DNA from: Phytophthora colocasiae
Taxonomy: Eukaryota; Oomycota; Peronosporomycetes; Peronosporales; Peronosporaceae
Direction of reading: 5' to 3'
Assembly: GCA_018806915.1 (NCBI GenBank)
Contig: JAGKQI010000047.1
Location: forward strand, 124,001-188,000
Length of the DNA: 64,000 nt
The position numbers and the translations under genes are program-made. This document shows positions 1 to 12,000 of the stretch, piece by piece; position 1 is the stretch's first letter; each line of letters begins with the position of its first letter. The notes under the pieces were generated by a model. That model did no database searches and was not told the DNA's origin. It saw nothing but the letters and a program-made list of their open reading frames with translations.

Positions 1-288
1 CGAAAGTCCCGAAGTCTCTGGAGGTTGTGCGCCCGAACACCGGAAGACTCGGAATGAACAGGTGATAGACAGAAGACCACAATGGTTAAAAGCGTCAAGA
101 AACCACGTAACACTGTCATAGTTTCAGTTGTAAGACAGCGAGAGGGGTCTCAACTAATGGAGAACGTTGGCGGTCTGGTCTGAGAATGATACATCGATCT
201 TGCTAGCCCCACGTTGATTTGCAATCGAATTTGAAAGGATGTAGCCATCTCGCTGGTCTCTAATTGTAGCTCTTGAGTGCAAACTGCG

Positions 289-1284
289 ATGATCAAACGG
301 AAGGGACCCACTAGCTCTACTCGCATTGCATCGGGTGTATTGGCATCTTCTAGCATTTCTTTCACCCCATCAGGTCTACAGCGTCAGAAATCCTCTCAAA
401 CCTTGAAGAAATATGCCTCGACGAGGAAATTCAACCGTCGACATGAACTACAACGAGAAGGCGAACATGTCCGTAATACTTCGATCGTAGTATACTCCAA
501 GAGGAATCCAGACGAAGAGGATGCAGTCATGGCAGCACAGGTACCAGCAAATACTAAAGAATACGGTACTGCTTTTTACTCACATTAAAGTCATTGTACT
601 TGTGAATTTAGTGGCGGGTTATGGAGGCTTTAGCCCAAGAACAATCAATCTTTAAACGCCTGGCAGCATTTATCGGTCGAACGCTCGGAACTGCTAGTTG
701 TCAAGACCCCACAGTGATATTGAATCACGTTTTACTAGGAAATCGTGAAAACGCAGCAGACAGCAGGTTACTCAATCTATTGGGCATCACCCATATCTGC
801 AACTGCGCTGCACAGATTGGAAACAGCTTCGAAGGCGAATTTATCTACCTTAAGTTGAATCTGCACGATTCCCAAGACGAAGAACTTATCCCCCACTTTC
901 AAACGGTGACTAAATTCATCAAAAGAGTCGAGAGATTGCGAGGGCGGGTACTTCTCCACTGCATTTCCGGTGAGAATACATTGCTATGGGTTGTGCTTCT
1001 CTCTTATAGCTCACAATCTGCTTGTGGGGATAGGTGCTTCACGGTCTCCTGCGCTTCTGATCGCCTATTTAATGATCGACAAGAAGATGCCATTACTAGA
1101 AGCCTACAACATGGTGAAGCGCAAACGGCACATCGTACAGCCAAACCAAGCGTTCCGATTGCAACTGGCCAAATACGAACTCATGCTCTTCGGTGCGTCT
1201 TCTGTTGCTACGACTCCAGATAAAGATTGGAACTTTTACGCTTGGAATGAGGTGAAAAATGAACGGGGACTTCGAAGAAAATGA
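289..1284 (+). CDS. Dual-specificity protein phosphatase
   Basis: Predicted cysteine-dependent phosphatase acting on phospho-Ser/Thr/Tyr or a related substrate. Three exons fit: 289-540, 612-969 and 1034-1284, about 286 residues. The introns (541-611 and 970-1033) have GT/AG ends. The second intron splits the active-site signature; joining it gives HCISGASRSPA, the HCxxGxxRS loop of DSPs, followed by a typical ALLIAYLMI helix. The catalytic Cys and Arg and the upstream fold residues (ILLGNRENA, LLGITHICN) are visible. The first exon is basic and Ser-rich and is supported only by an in-phase join. If it is wrong, translation could start at 621 and give 199 residues. The start at 289 is the first ATG in that open frame. 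The stop lies 11 bp from the stop of the convergent AASDH-like gene. The substrate is unknown. Confidence 0.82.
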
Positions 1285-1295
1285 GCTGGAAAGAG

Positions 1296-4200
1296 TCAAG
1301 AAGTCAACTTCATCCCATAGAAATAGTTGGTACGGGTCCCCAACAAGCACCAATTGTCAACAAGTACGGGAGATCCAAAGAGCGGACCCAGAATTCTGCC
1401 AGACGCATCACCCGTTTGGTAAATAATGACTCCAGTCTTCTCGTCGCAGAAGCACAACTGGCCGCTAGTGGTTGTCACACAACAAATCAAGATGTCATCT
1501 CCTCCATTTACCGGTTCTGCTACAAGCCGAACCACCGTCGGGGATGCAAACACGGCACCACTGAGATTGGTGGCCCACTGGAGATCCCCTGTACAAGTGT
1601 CAACCTTCCGCAATTTGCCATCATGAGAGCCAAACACTACCGATCCAGTGCCGTAAACGCAGGGTGAGCTGAAAATGGGTTTCTCAGTTGGAATTTGCCA
1701 CTGAATCTCTCCAGACTCCAACTTCACTCCATACAGATTTCCATCCGCACACCCTACTAGCAAGAGATGAGATAAAGGGTCAGCATTTAGCCCTGCAAAT
1801 ACTGGTGCGGGTAACTGTAGCCTCCATTGCTCCTGGATACTGGCGAATGCTGCATCATCCGAAGACGAAGAAAAGGCTACGACATTCCCATTCGTGGAAG
1901 CGGCAAAAAGTTGTTTGGACCAAGCGGAGTAGAATGGAGTTGAGAAGACGCTGCCTTGGAGATCCATGGCCCACTGCTTTTGACCTGTAGCGACATTCAG
2001 CGCGTACAACTTGTTGTCGTACGCACCAACAACTACCAGTCCGAGTGTATTTAGCACCAGAGCCGACGACTTGATCGTTCCTTGTGCTTGGAATCGCCAC
2101 GAGATTTCTCCTGTCTGCAAGTGCAGAGCGAAAAGCGTACCAGCGTATGTCCCTACGTACACCAATTGATGTTTCACACTGAGAGCTGCACACGCTTCGA
2201 TGCGGTCGTCCAGCGTCACTCGCCAAATTTCTCGTCCAATCTGCACATCGACGCACACCAATTGGGCGGAATGGGAACCGACAATTGCCCAGGTAGAACT
2301 CGCTCTACCTTCATGATCACGATGCTGCACTATCAGCGGAGAAGCATCAATGCATTTGCCTAAATCGACCTTCCACACCTTTTCCACTCCCAGCGATCCT
2401 GGTGATATTGGAGACGTGCAGCAAGTTGGGAGGTGAAAGCCGTTCATGTCGGATGACTGGTTGTAACGGGACAAGAATGCCAAACCATCTTGATTGGCAT
2501 CACCTCGAATAACGTTGACAGAACCCGAAGGTACAAGATGAGTTATCTTGCGGCGTTTGACGGAGACCTCACTTGGCAGCTCCATTGACACAACCACTCG
2601 ATCTTCGTGTGTAGATAGGGATTCTAACGCCAAAACAATCTCTTCGATGGTCATTGTAAGCTGGGAAATGGCACATTACGGTTAGAATCACGGATATGGG
2701 AAAGCTGAACAGGGCCAAACTTACCAGTTCCTGATTAGTTAGTGGAGGCGTACTGAATATTTGCCGTAATTCGTGAGAGAACAGCGTCACTAACAATGAA
2801 TTCCCACCAAGCTCATTGAACGTTTGGGACCAGATATTGCTAGGCAGAGGGATATCCAGGATCTTCATTATAAGTCGAGCCACCAGTGTTTCCGTTGTGC
2901 TGTTTGCTTCAATGTCGATTCTCAAGTTTGGCAACAATACACCAGTTTTAGCGTGAAAATTGGCTACCAATTGCTTTATACGATACCGATCCATTTTTCC
3001 GTTTGTAAATTGTGACACAGCGTTCGTATCTACTCTCAGTATTTCGTGGGGGACATGCGATGTCCCGTAGTGTTCTGCTATCCAAGCGTTTAACCTTCTC
3101 GTCCGGGGAAATCGAGTAACTGAGGTGTTTAAACCCTCACAGATAACACACGCCACGATACATTGCTGCTGAATAGCTCCCTTCATCACTACAAGTGCAA
3201 GTACCTTGCTGCTATGGAGTTGTTCGTCGTCCATTGTTTCATTTAACGCTGTTGCCACTGCACGTTCCACTGCTTCCAAGTGCACCAATTGACCTCGAAT
3301 CTTAACAGCATTATCCCTACGACCGCAGAGAAAGAAATACTCTTGAACCACAGAGCAAATGTCTTCTGTGCACAGCCACAGACGAGATTGCTCGGAATCA
3401 GTAGCACTTTGATATCCTATTTCTTCTGAGGTCTTGAATACATCTTTGCGGTCATCGGCAACATATCCATGCGTAACAAGAGGCCCAGAAATGTAGAGAA
3501 CTCCACTAATAACCTCCTTCTCAGTCTGATTGGCATCCTTCCTAGGCCAAATAACTCTTGATGCTACGTCTGATAGAAGCAAAAGGGACGTCTCAGCACC
3601 AACAACTCCACCCGAATCGAGTTTGGCTATGGGTACACCAGTCTTCTCCCATTCAACCACTTGAGCAGAAGATAATGGCCCCTTTACTTCCATACACGTA
3701 ACGTCACCACTCACCTCCGTACTGCCTACAAAGAGAATAGAGAGCATCAGTTTAGCACTTTGTTGTAGGGTAAAGAGATAGCTCTAGCGTACCGTATAGG
3801 TTGAGGAAGATCAAATGAGGCAGATCAGTCGTGAATTGCTGTAGAACATGAACTGACAGCGATTCACCACTGCTCAACACGTACCGAAGGCCAGCAAAAG
3901 AAGATTGGCGGCCTGTAGTTGTAGTTTGGAGCAACAAAAGCTCCAGAACACTGGGAACTGCAGTGAAGCGCGTCACTTTCTCACTGCGCACAACATCCAG
4001 GAATCGCTCACTGTTATCAAGCACAACACTTTTTATCATAGATGACTCCGAATGACTTTCGCTCTTTGGTACTTGGATATGAACTAGAGGTACACGCTTT
4101 AGAAAAGCACCAAGGATTTCCCACACTGAGTCTACAAACGAAAGCTTGGTGGCTCTCACAACTCGCTCACTAGTTGTCCCCATTGTAGTTACTGCAAATG

Positions 4201-4825
4201 GATACATCTCCCACATCCAATTCAAGCGAGTCCACGCCCCAGATCTCGTTCCCAACACACCTTTTGGCCTTCCAGTTGTCCCAGACGTAAACAACACGTA
4301 AAGTGGAGCAACAAGTTCCTTCTCCTTTTCCAATCGTAAACGAGTCTTCTCCAGTTCAGAATCTTCTCCACCCATAAACGTTATCACTTGTACAGGTCGA
4401 AACGGACTTTTCTTCAGCTCCATCGTCTCCACATTAACCCCGTTCGTCTTCTTCCTACAGCACTCAACCAAAGGACTGTTTACTGTGGTCACAAGACTTC
4501 GAACACCTGCATTTTCCAGTAATTCAAGCTGTCTAGCTAGTGAAAGCTCCACATCAATTGGCACATAAATCCACTTCTTCTGTTGCGCCACTAGCAGCAT
4601 CGTCGCTGTTTCTTCAATTGAAAACGGAGTCAAGTTGATCCCCACAGTCTCCCAATTGTCATCCCTCACTGTCAACACATTCTTTAGTCCCTGAATCCAA
4701 TCAAACACTTGTCTATACGTCACTTCCTCTCTCTCTTCCATAGTAAACCCTCTCTGTACAAACGCCAAGCTCTCAATCTTTTTACTCTCGTCCCAAAACT
4801 TGTCCATACATTGACACAGCGTCAT
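1296..4825 (-). CDS. AASDH: AASDH-like adenylation-carrier-PQQ propeller protein
   Basis: Homologue of animal AASDH/ACSF4 (beta-alanine-activating enzyme), an orphan acyl-adenylating enzyme related to NRPS modules. Exons on the minus strand: 4825-3793, 3725-2725 and 2660-1296, with introns of 67 and 64 nt; the joined frame gives 1132 residues. Order of domains: AMP-binding domain with A3 motif LFTSGTTGRPKG (about residues 178-189); A5 motif NLYGSTEVS, completed only by splicing intron 1; A10 motif NGKMDRYR with the catalytic Lys near 588; carrier domain with NELGGNSLL whose Ser (about 654) would carry phosphopantetheine; then a long beta-propeller of PQQ-type repeats ending in WQ/WA-type strands (GEIQWQ, GDLQWA). 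Length and order match the animal protein (about 1100 residues). All core motifs look intact. The substrate cannot be read from sequence; amino-acid activation is inferred from the family. Confidence 0.93.
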
Positions 4826-5055
4826 TGGCTCGAAACCACTTCGAATCTCAACAAACTCATTTTCTTACAAACATCAAGTCAACACACGTCACAGACAAGC
4901 ATAAAAACGCCAGTCTCCGAAGACGGACACTTGAGCTCCATGCGACCCCCACGACGCTGCTGGACGCGCATACGAGGCGAAGCGTTGTGTAGATTGCGAT
5001 AATTGGGTGGATTTAGCTCCTGTTGAACTTCAATTTAAGTTACCATCCTTTTTGT

Positions 5056-5480
5056 ACGAAGGGTGAAGAGCAATGAACCTCAACTAAGGAACCAACCTTA
5101 AAACCACCTCAGTGTCAAACTTACTCGGTGAGAAGCAAGAGGACAAGAGGATCTGGGGTCACCACGCGGTGGCCCTAGATCCAGGCCTGGACGCATTCAT
5201 GACTGGAGAGGATCGTGCGCTCACGTTGGTCGAGATCACCTGGACAGCTTGCGTGAGCGAGCAGCAGACGCACAGCGACATTCGCGGTCACCGATCTGGT
5301 AAGCAAGTGAAGATTTTCGCGAGAACCAAGCGATTATTTGACTGTGCTACCGCCAAGATCAAGAAATGTGCGAAGGACGTGACGTGAACGCTGCATGCAG
5401 CATCCTCATAACTCGGGTTACAGCGAGCCCACGACAAAGATTAGCTAGAAATAGTTAGACTTTGTTTGATCAACTGTAAC
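5056..5480 (+). mobile_element. Degenerate Fanzor/TnpB-like remnant, copy 1
   Basis: This 425-bp stretch has a related copy in the opposite orientation at 31608-32064. It encodes an open stretch containing ALDPGLDAFMT, which resembles the RuvC-I DPG motif of TnpB/Fanzor nucleases. In another frame just downstream it encodes GRDVNAACSIL, which resembles the C-terminal RuvC-III motif (RDxNAAxNI). The central RuvC-II and zinc-ribbon part is missing, and frame changes separate the two motifs, so no nuclease can be made. Flanks of this copy show no target duplication. Assignment rests on two short motifs and their order, not on a search; the DPG motif alone would be weak. Confidence 0.5.
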
Positions 5481-5571
5481 GGAAGCTGCTCGTCGTCCAT
5501 GAGGTTATCTCGCTTTGTCTGGCGTTTTTATGCTTGTCTGTGTCGTTTATTATTTTTTATACATATATATA

Positions 5572-6017
5572 CCGTCGAGGGCGCTTGAATTTGCATCAAG
5601 CGCCCTGAAAAAATGCATCACCGGGACGAAATGATGCATTTGTTTATTGCTCCTCGGTGCATCATTTGAGGCACTACTGTGCACAGACGGTGCCGACAAG
5701 TTTGTCTACCGAACGCAACACACTTCTGGTAGGTTATCGAGTTTTCTACAAGGGCGACAGCAGGGTCGCGAGGAAGGCGGGAAGGGAGCTCTCGAGGACG
5801 GCTACCAGGCATCTTGAATGAGTCGGAGGGTGTTCGGGGGGATACTTTTACGGTACGGCTAGGATGCGATTGTGGCAATCTGGTCAAGAGGACCTTCTAG
5901 AATTTACGACGTGCGACCTATGCAATTATTATGTACCGCCCCGGCTCGAATGCATCATTTCGTCCCGGTGATGCATTTTTTCAGGGCGCTTGATGCAAAT
6001 TCAATCGCCCTCGACGG
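5572..6017. mobile_element. MITE with 69-bp terminal inverted repeats
   Basis: A 446-bp non-coding element. The ends 5572-5640 and 5949-6017 are inverted repeats of 69 bp with one mismatch, both starting CCGTCGAGGGCG at the outside. It is flanked by TA on both sides (5570-5571 and 6018-6019), fitting a TA target duplication. Each terminal repeat contains two smaller palindromes: one between GGGCGCTTGA and its complement, and one around AATGCATCA...TGATGCATT. Each end can therefore fold alone, and the whole element can fold as one long hairpin. The short ORF inside is on the minus strand and looks accidental. The right end lies 24 bp before the start codon at 6042, so it occupies the proximal promoter of that gene. 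The superfamily is uncertain. Confidence 0.85.
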
Positions 6018-6041
6018 TATTTTATATAGGTAATAAAAAAA

Positions 6042-8962
6042 ATGGAGCAGCTCCCCTTGGTGCATCGCGACGGCGGAGACTCGCTGCAACAGCAGTTATC
6101 GAGCTACCACGAGCGCCAGCGAGCTCGACAGAAGCGTAGCACGCGTTCTAAGACTGTGGGGCGAGCTACCGTCGGTTTCCTGGCCGCAGCTTTACTCACT
6201 CTTTTGCTTGTGGCTCTCTCGTGGCCTGCACAACGTAATGAACGCGCTGTGGAGTTGCGGACATTGCTGGATGCTTACCAGCATGCAAAGAACTTCTCGG
6301 GGGTCGTAAGACTCAGTCACAATGGACAGAAGAAGCTGCAGCAAGCTATGGGGATGGCTAATGTGCCGTTTAACCCTTCTAACCCGAGCCGTTATTCTGT
6401 ATTCTACAGAATAAGCAATTATCTTGATTAAAGTATGAACGATAACCTGCGAAAAGTATGCCGTTGGAAGCCCTTTCGTGCTCGGCGAGGCATATTCTGT
6501 ACATAAAGTGTACATCATCGGCTATAGCATGCACAATGTATCCAACATCTGCGAAACTGGCGATCTCCTATTGGCTCCCTGGCGGACAAAACATGTTCAA
6601 AACCTCTCACTCGGCAACCCCCGTAAAATTTGAAACGACTCTGTACTGTGCGGCACTCTTGGCGCCAACCAACCATCCGCCAAAAGCGCGCGAAGTGCAA
6701 AGCGCGCGAAGAGGAAGAATTTGCCCAGTTCCTAACTACGGGTAGTGAGGAGGAACTGGGCAAATACTTCTGCAGGCTCCAGCAAGACCTACTGCAAAGT
6801 ACGTGGTGCTAACTAGTAAAGCACCACTTGAGTTATTCAGGCATCCCGGCTTACGGCTGTGCTCCTCATTGTATGTGATCTATCCATACTCTGGGATATC
6901 GCAGAGATCACCTGTCAAGTCAAAGTTACTAGTTTCCGGAACGTTGTCATTTATTTCCAGGTCTTCTACATCTTCTTCTACACTTTCCTCAGAGTGGACC
7001 ACCTCGTTGTCTGCCATAATGCTTCTTCGTCGGCGTTGGAATCGGAATCGCTGACATCAGCGGTCTCCACGAGATTCACGTCATCGATAGCTGTAGAGCC
7101 AAACAGTCGCTCCTTTCGGAGCCTCTCCATCAAATTGTCGCTACCAAACACGTCCGAGTCGATGAGGCCGTCGGCTCCCGTTTGGTTCATCGGTCTCGCT
7201 CTTTGCTTCTTCATCAGCAGCCATGCACTCACTTGCCAGATCGAATTCTGGATCATCCGGAAAGGCATTGGTCGCGCCGTCTTGCTCCGTATCATCCGGT
7301 ATAGCTGCTGGTAGTTCACCTGTAGCGCCCACCTCCTCTGTGTCGACAACTGTGGTGGCACAAAAATAAGGCCACTAACCTTCAAAGAAGTTTATGCCAC
7401 GTCTGGCTTCGTCGAGACGGCCCTTCACCCCGGCTTCACGTAGCGTTGATTCTAGGTCATCCCTGTCGGCTTACGAGCCTTCCAGCCTTCCTCGCAGATC
7501 TCGCGCCATAGTTGCTTGAACGGCATCTCTGCTGGGCCGTTCATTTTTTCGAATGACAATGTGAGGTAGCTTCTGACACGTGAACCGATGGGCTTTCGAC
7601 AGAATTTTCAAACCTGTTGGGGATTTATATGCGTCTTTCTATCCTCCTTGAATAATACCCGTCTATCATCCCATCGCCGATCTGTTAGGAAAGTGGACTG
7701 ATCCAGACACCATACAATAATCTTCATGCGGAGTTTTGGAGCGCTGATGAGTTTGCTGGATATTAAATCCTGTACAATATATTATTCTGTAGGATACAGA
7801 ATACCGGGTTAGAGGGGTTAAACAGCAAATGGAGGAGCATAGCATCTTCCCGATGGGAGCACATGTGCAGCTTCTTATGGCTGTTGCAATGCACCAATTG
7901 CAGGAGGAAGGAGTCGTCCAATTGCACAAACCTGTGGACGAGTACTGGACCGTCAAGGACTGGAGAGAGTTCGGCGTCCCGAAGAACCAGACCACGTGGT
8001 GTCCACGAGTTAAAGGCCAGGAAGAGTGTCAACAAGTGACGTTCCAGCATTTGTTGTACATGGGATCAGGAATTCAGAAGACGAGTGAGACGGTGGGGTC
8101 TTTGGGAGTGCAAGTTGGGTCGTTTATTGACTCCCCGTTGGCGTTTAAACCGGGGACGAGTTACGACTATGTGGAGGAGAATTACGTACTTCTCGCTTAT
8201 ATGGTGGAGAAATTCAGTGGCTTGTCCTTCGGGGAATACTTGCAGAAACACATTTTCCAAGCTTTAGGCTTAAAGTTGACGACGTTTGACCCGTATTCCG
8301 GTGCAGTGAAGATTCGTCATGGACTGGTGGACCAGTACGTGCAGTTTTACGCTCACCGTCAACCAAATGTAAGTGAGAGTGAAACAAGTGACAGTTCGAG
8401 TGGGACAGAGGTTGTTCCGGAGAAACACTTGCACCACATGAGCACAGGCTCCTGTGCGATCTACCAGACACTGGAGAACAGTCTTCACGGATTGCAGTCC
8501 ACTGGGAAGGACATGCACAAGATTTACACAGATCTTTTCCACGCGCGTGGGCTTCACTCTAAGCTACTGACACCGGAATCTATCGCACAGATCGTCCGTA
8601 CTAGGAACCCAGTCTATCCTGCGTTCGGCCAAGGGATTGGAGTCGATTTTGAAGAGACTAAGGATGCTGATTGGCCTGCTAAGATCGCCTTCTGCGGTAG
8701 TACAGCATGCTCTACGACTTGCATGGCCATGCAGATGCCTACTGCAAACATGTCGATTGTCTCCAGCGCCTTCACGAATGACGTGCGTCTGTATTTCCCC
8801 AGTGTCGATGCCTTCCACGCGTACAAACCACTTGACTTCATGGACAAACGAGACTCGAAAGTGGAAGAACTGGATGCGTTCGAGAAGAACGACGGAGAGG
8901 TCAACACGTTGGCTTGGAGTTTGTTGCAGGTTTTTCTACGCTTCTACACGTCCGACGAGTAA
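6042..8962 (+). pseudogene. Serine-beta-lactamase-fold membrane protein, split by piggyBac relic
   Basis: Two coding blocks, 6042-6373 and 7822-8962, belong to one beta-lactamase-related (class C/PBP4-like) protein. If the element at 6374-7817 and one TTAA copy are ignored, the frame closes exactly and gives 490 residues. The N-terminus has a basic segment and one hydrophobic helix (about residues 40-63, GRATVGFLAAALL...), suggesting a type II membrane anchor. The fold is recognisable (GVVRLSHNGQ, MHQLQEEGVVQL, NYVLLAYMVEKFSGLSFGEYL). The catalytic motifs are altered: SxxK is replaced by AHVQ in PMGAHVQLL, YxN reads YVE, and the third H/KxG motif reads FCG. Even an intact form would probably lack hydrolase activity. 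As it stands translation stops at 6431 unless the insertion is spliced out. The stop at 8962 is 73 bp from the convergent gene. Confidence 0.75.
6374..7817 (-). mobile_element. Truncated piggyBac element in TTAA site
   Basis: A 1444-bp insertion bounded by TTAA at 6370-6373 and 7818-7821, the target of piggyBac elements. The ends are inverted repeats starting CCCTTCTAACCCG and CCCCTCTAACCCG, and each has an inner palindrome of the form ATTCTGTA..TACAGAAT. On the minus strand, roughly 7540-7385, degenerate coding reads MPFKQLWREICEEGW, then KARKPTG, and later ARRGINFFEG. This matches the N-terminal module of the larger piggyBac at 49.4-52.8 kb (FRRRWSELLMDGW, KRP, RGVDYFVG). Acidic, Asp/Ser-rich coding follows (7332-6978). 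The DDE catalytic region is absent, so this is a deletion derivative that would need transposase supplied in trans. Confidence 0.85.
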
Positions 8963-9035
8963 ATGGACGCACAGTCAAACAACGCCAGATGAAAAATGGT
9001 AATGGGTTTTTATTTCTACAAGTTTACTTTATCGA

Positions 9036-12000
9036 TCATGTGAAGCTGAGAAGCTCCCGTAAGTTTTTCTCGTCTTCTTTCATCACGAATCGACCTTTTA
9101 CACGTAGTCGCGTGTCTGCAAAACTCTTGCGGACGGTATACTTGACTTCCTTCGCCCACACTCGCTCTTCCCGCTTTTTGAGGAACCTCCGGATGCGTTT
9201 CCTGCGTGCTTCGGGCGAATAACTTCCGATCCAGCCTTCCCTTCGTTGACAATTGTCATTAGGTAGGAATCGTTTGCCTAATTGGCTTCTGGGGCTGAAA
9301 GGTTCTTCGATTTGTTCCACTGGAGCTGTATCGTTCTCAGATTCAGCTTTTCTGAAAGAAACCCCTTCCATCTCCAGTTTAAAGGCGAACCCAAAGGCGT
9401 TCCCACTCGTTAAAGCACGATGCAAACCACCAGAGAGGAAGAGATCTCCACATTGGTTCAATTGACGAAGGTACGTTTCCATCTTTAAGCCCCACATTTG
9501 TTTAGGCCACGGGAGCTCTGAAGGAACTTTGAAACTGAGTGGCACCTTGCAATAGCCGTACACTTCCAAGCTTCCAGGCCCTTTTCGCTCTTCCCATTGC
9601 TCTTGATCGCTGAAATTGAACCGAGAACACCACGACACGATCTTGCCCAGTCTGAAGCCGTGCATTTCCTCAGGCCAAAGTCCTTTTGAAGGTACCACAA
9701 ACTCTTCAGATAAAACCTCATGAGGATATTGCGCTGCGAACATTTCCAGTAACGGAGCGACGTGTTCCAGCCACGCTGACTCTGCCAGTTTGTATCGGAA
9801 GCCCAAAGTCTCTAACCGATCCGCATTGAGCCCAACTTCAGTGAAGAACACTCCGTAATTCTCCATTTCCCACACAATTCTACCCAGTGACAAGCCAAAA
9901 GTCCCCTTAGGCCAGGGAGACTCGGACGGGACGATAAAGTCATCGGGAACTGAACAATGACCAAAAACAAAGAAGAAAACGTCAAGAGCAGAGAGAATCG
10001 ACTTCCACTGCTCGTTCTCTTCGCTAGAAACGACACAAGCCTGAGTTGACTGGAAATTGGCGATGGCCACGTGACCCCCGTAGTGCTGGCCAACCTGAAT
10101 GCACGTGGTAATATGCCGAAGTTCTCTTCCCCACGTCTGGTAAGGCCACGGAGAACGAGAAGGAACTACGAAATCATCTCGTAAAATCTTGTTCTCGTTC
10201 TCATACTGGAAAACATCGTTGGCTGTCAGTACTTGGTCTTTCCAGTCTCGCTCAATAGCTTCCAGTCGAGGTTGATTCCATTGGATGATCAGTCCAAGAT
10301 TGATCCCCCAGGAAGACTCAGGCCACGGTTTCTCGGAAGGAATAGTGAATCCCCAAATATTAAATGAATTGCTGTCTTTCGGATGAAGTTTAGCAAACGT
10401 AGCGATAAGAGGAGCCACTTTCTTCTCCCAAGCGAAATTCGACAGAGGAAGCGAGAATTGCAGCTTGCTCAATCGACCAGCACATCGTCCGATATACGTG
10501 AAGAAGTTGCCTGTCATCTTCATCTTCTCGACAATTTGTCCCAACGGCATATTCCACACAGGTTTCGGCCATGAGAGATTATTTGGAACTACAAAGTTCA
10601 ACTTCACGTTGCAGTCTCCGAAATGTCTCGAATAGATTCTCAAAGCCGTGAAAATTGACTCCCAGGCTTCGTCTCTTTGGCGGTGAAGAGTGTATTTCAC
10701 TCTGGCCACTGAGTTCCTGGCTAGAACCACGTGTCCATCGTAGCAATGTCCATTTTGAAGTCGCTGTAGTACAAGAGCGAGATCCATTCCCCACGTCTTC
10801 GAAGGCCACGGAGATTGAGACGGTACCATACACGAATCCCCGATGGGAGTTCCTCCGTTCACTTGGTGATGAATCTCTACTGTTTTCAGCACTTGAACTC
10901 TCCAGTCATTCTCGATATCAGTCATGTGTTGACAATTCCAACGGACAAGCACCCCAAGCCTAACACCCCACATTGTTTCTTGCCAAGGAGATCGGGTTGG
11001 AACTACAAAACCTTCAGGTACTACAGTGCAGGGATAAGCTGTCGAGAAAGTTTTTACCAGTGGAGCACCCAGTTGTTCCCATGGAGCTCCTGCTAACTTG
11101 AAGGAGAAGCCAAGTTTATCCAATCGATCGGCATCACGTCCAATCTGTTCAAAGTACGTCCCATTCTTGCAGTACTCTGCCATTCCAGCTCCAAGTCTTA
11201 ACCCCCACGTTGCTTTCGGCCATGGGAGCTCCGAAGGAACAGTAAAGTGATTGCCAAGGCGACAGTCGCCGAAAACCTGTACAAAAGTCACCAAAGCTGG
11301 GAAAATCCGAATTCTCCATGCCTGAGTCCTGTTTTCCGACACAAGAGACATCGTTTCAGGAGCTTCACGACGCTGTTTCCACCGATTCTCCACTTTTACC
11401 ATCCGCTTAGGGTTCTGCGCCGCTATTCGTCCCAAATTCAGCCCCCACATCTTCCTCGGCCATGGTTGGCTACGCGGAATCGTAAAATTCTTCGGGACAA
11501 AATATTGAGTGGGGAAGGTGGTCGAGAAGATTCTGAGGAGCGGAACAATCTGCTGCACCCACGTTTCATCGGATAAGTTGACTTGAAAGCCCAAACCTTC
11601 CAGCACGTTTAAATCTCGAACTATTTGTACGGAAAACTGTTCTCTCTTGTGGGGATCATTTAGAAATGCGCCAAGTTTTAGCCCCCACGTCTGCTTGATC
11701 CACGGGTATTGCGACGGTACCACGAAATCCGGTGCAAAGGGACTATGTCTGAATTCGTCAGCGACAGTAGCCAACGCTGGTAGAATTCGTTCCTGCCATT
11801 CAACATCATTCGGATCCCACAAGAAGCCCACTGAGTTCAAAATCGTGCTATCTCGCGCGCTTTGGTCCGCATAACTGCGCCCTGCTCGGATCCGCTTGAC
11901 GATCGCTCCTAGATTTAACCCCCATGCCTCTTGTGGCCACGATTGCCATTCTGGAACGACGAAAGTCGCTGGAACGTTGCAGTGACCCTGTTCCCGGTGG

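Noticed and set aside
1..288. A gene or promoter at the left edge
   Set aside because: No coding frame with support and no clear initiator sequence; nothing to report.
150..365. Minus-strand ORF of 71 residues at the left edge
   Set aside because: Overlaps the likely first exon of the phosphatase on the other strand; no domain or codon signal.
5618..5887. Minus-strand ORF inside the MITE
   Set aside because: Composition follows the MITE and its terminal repeat; nothing in it resembles a protein.
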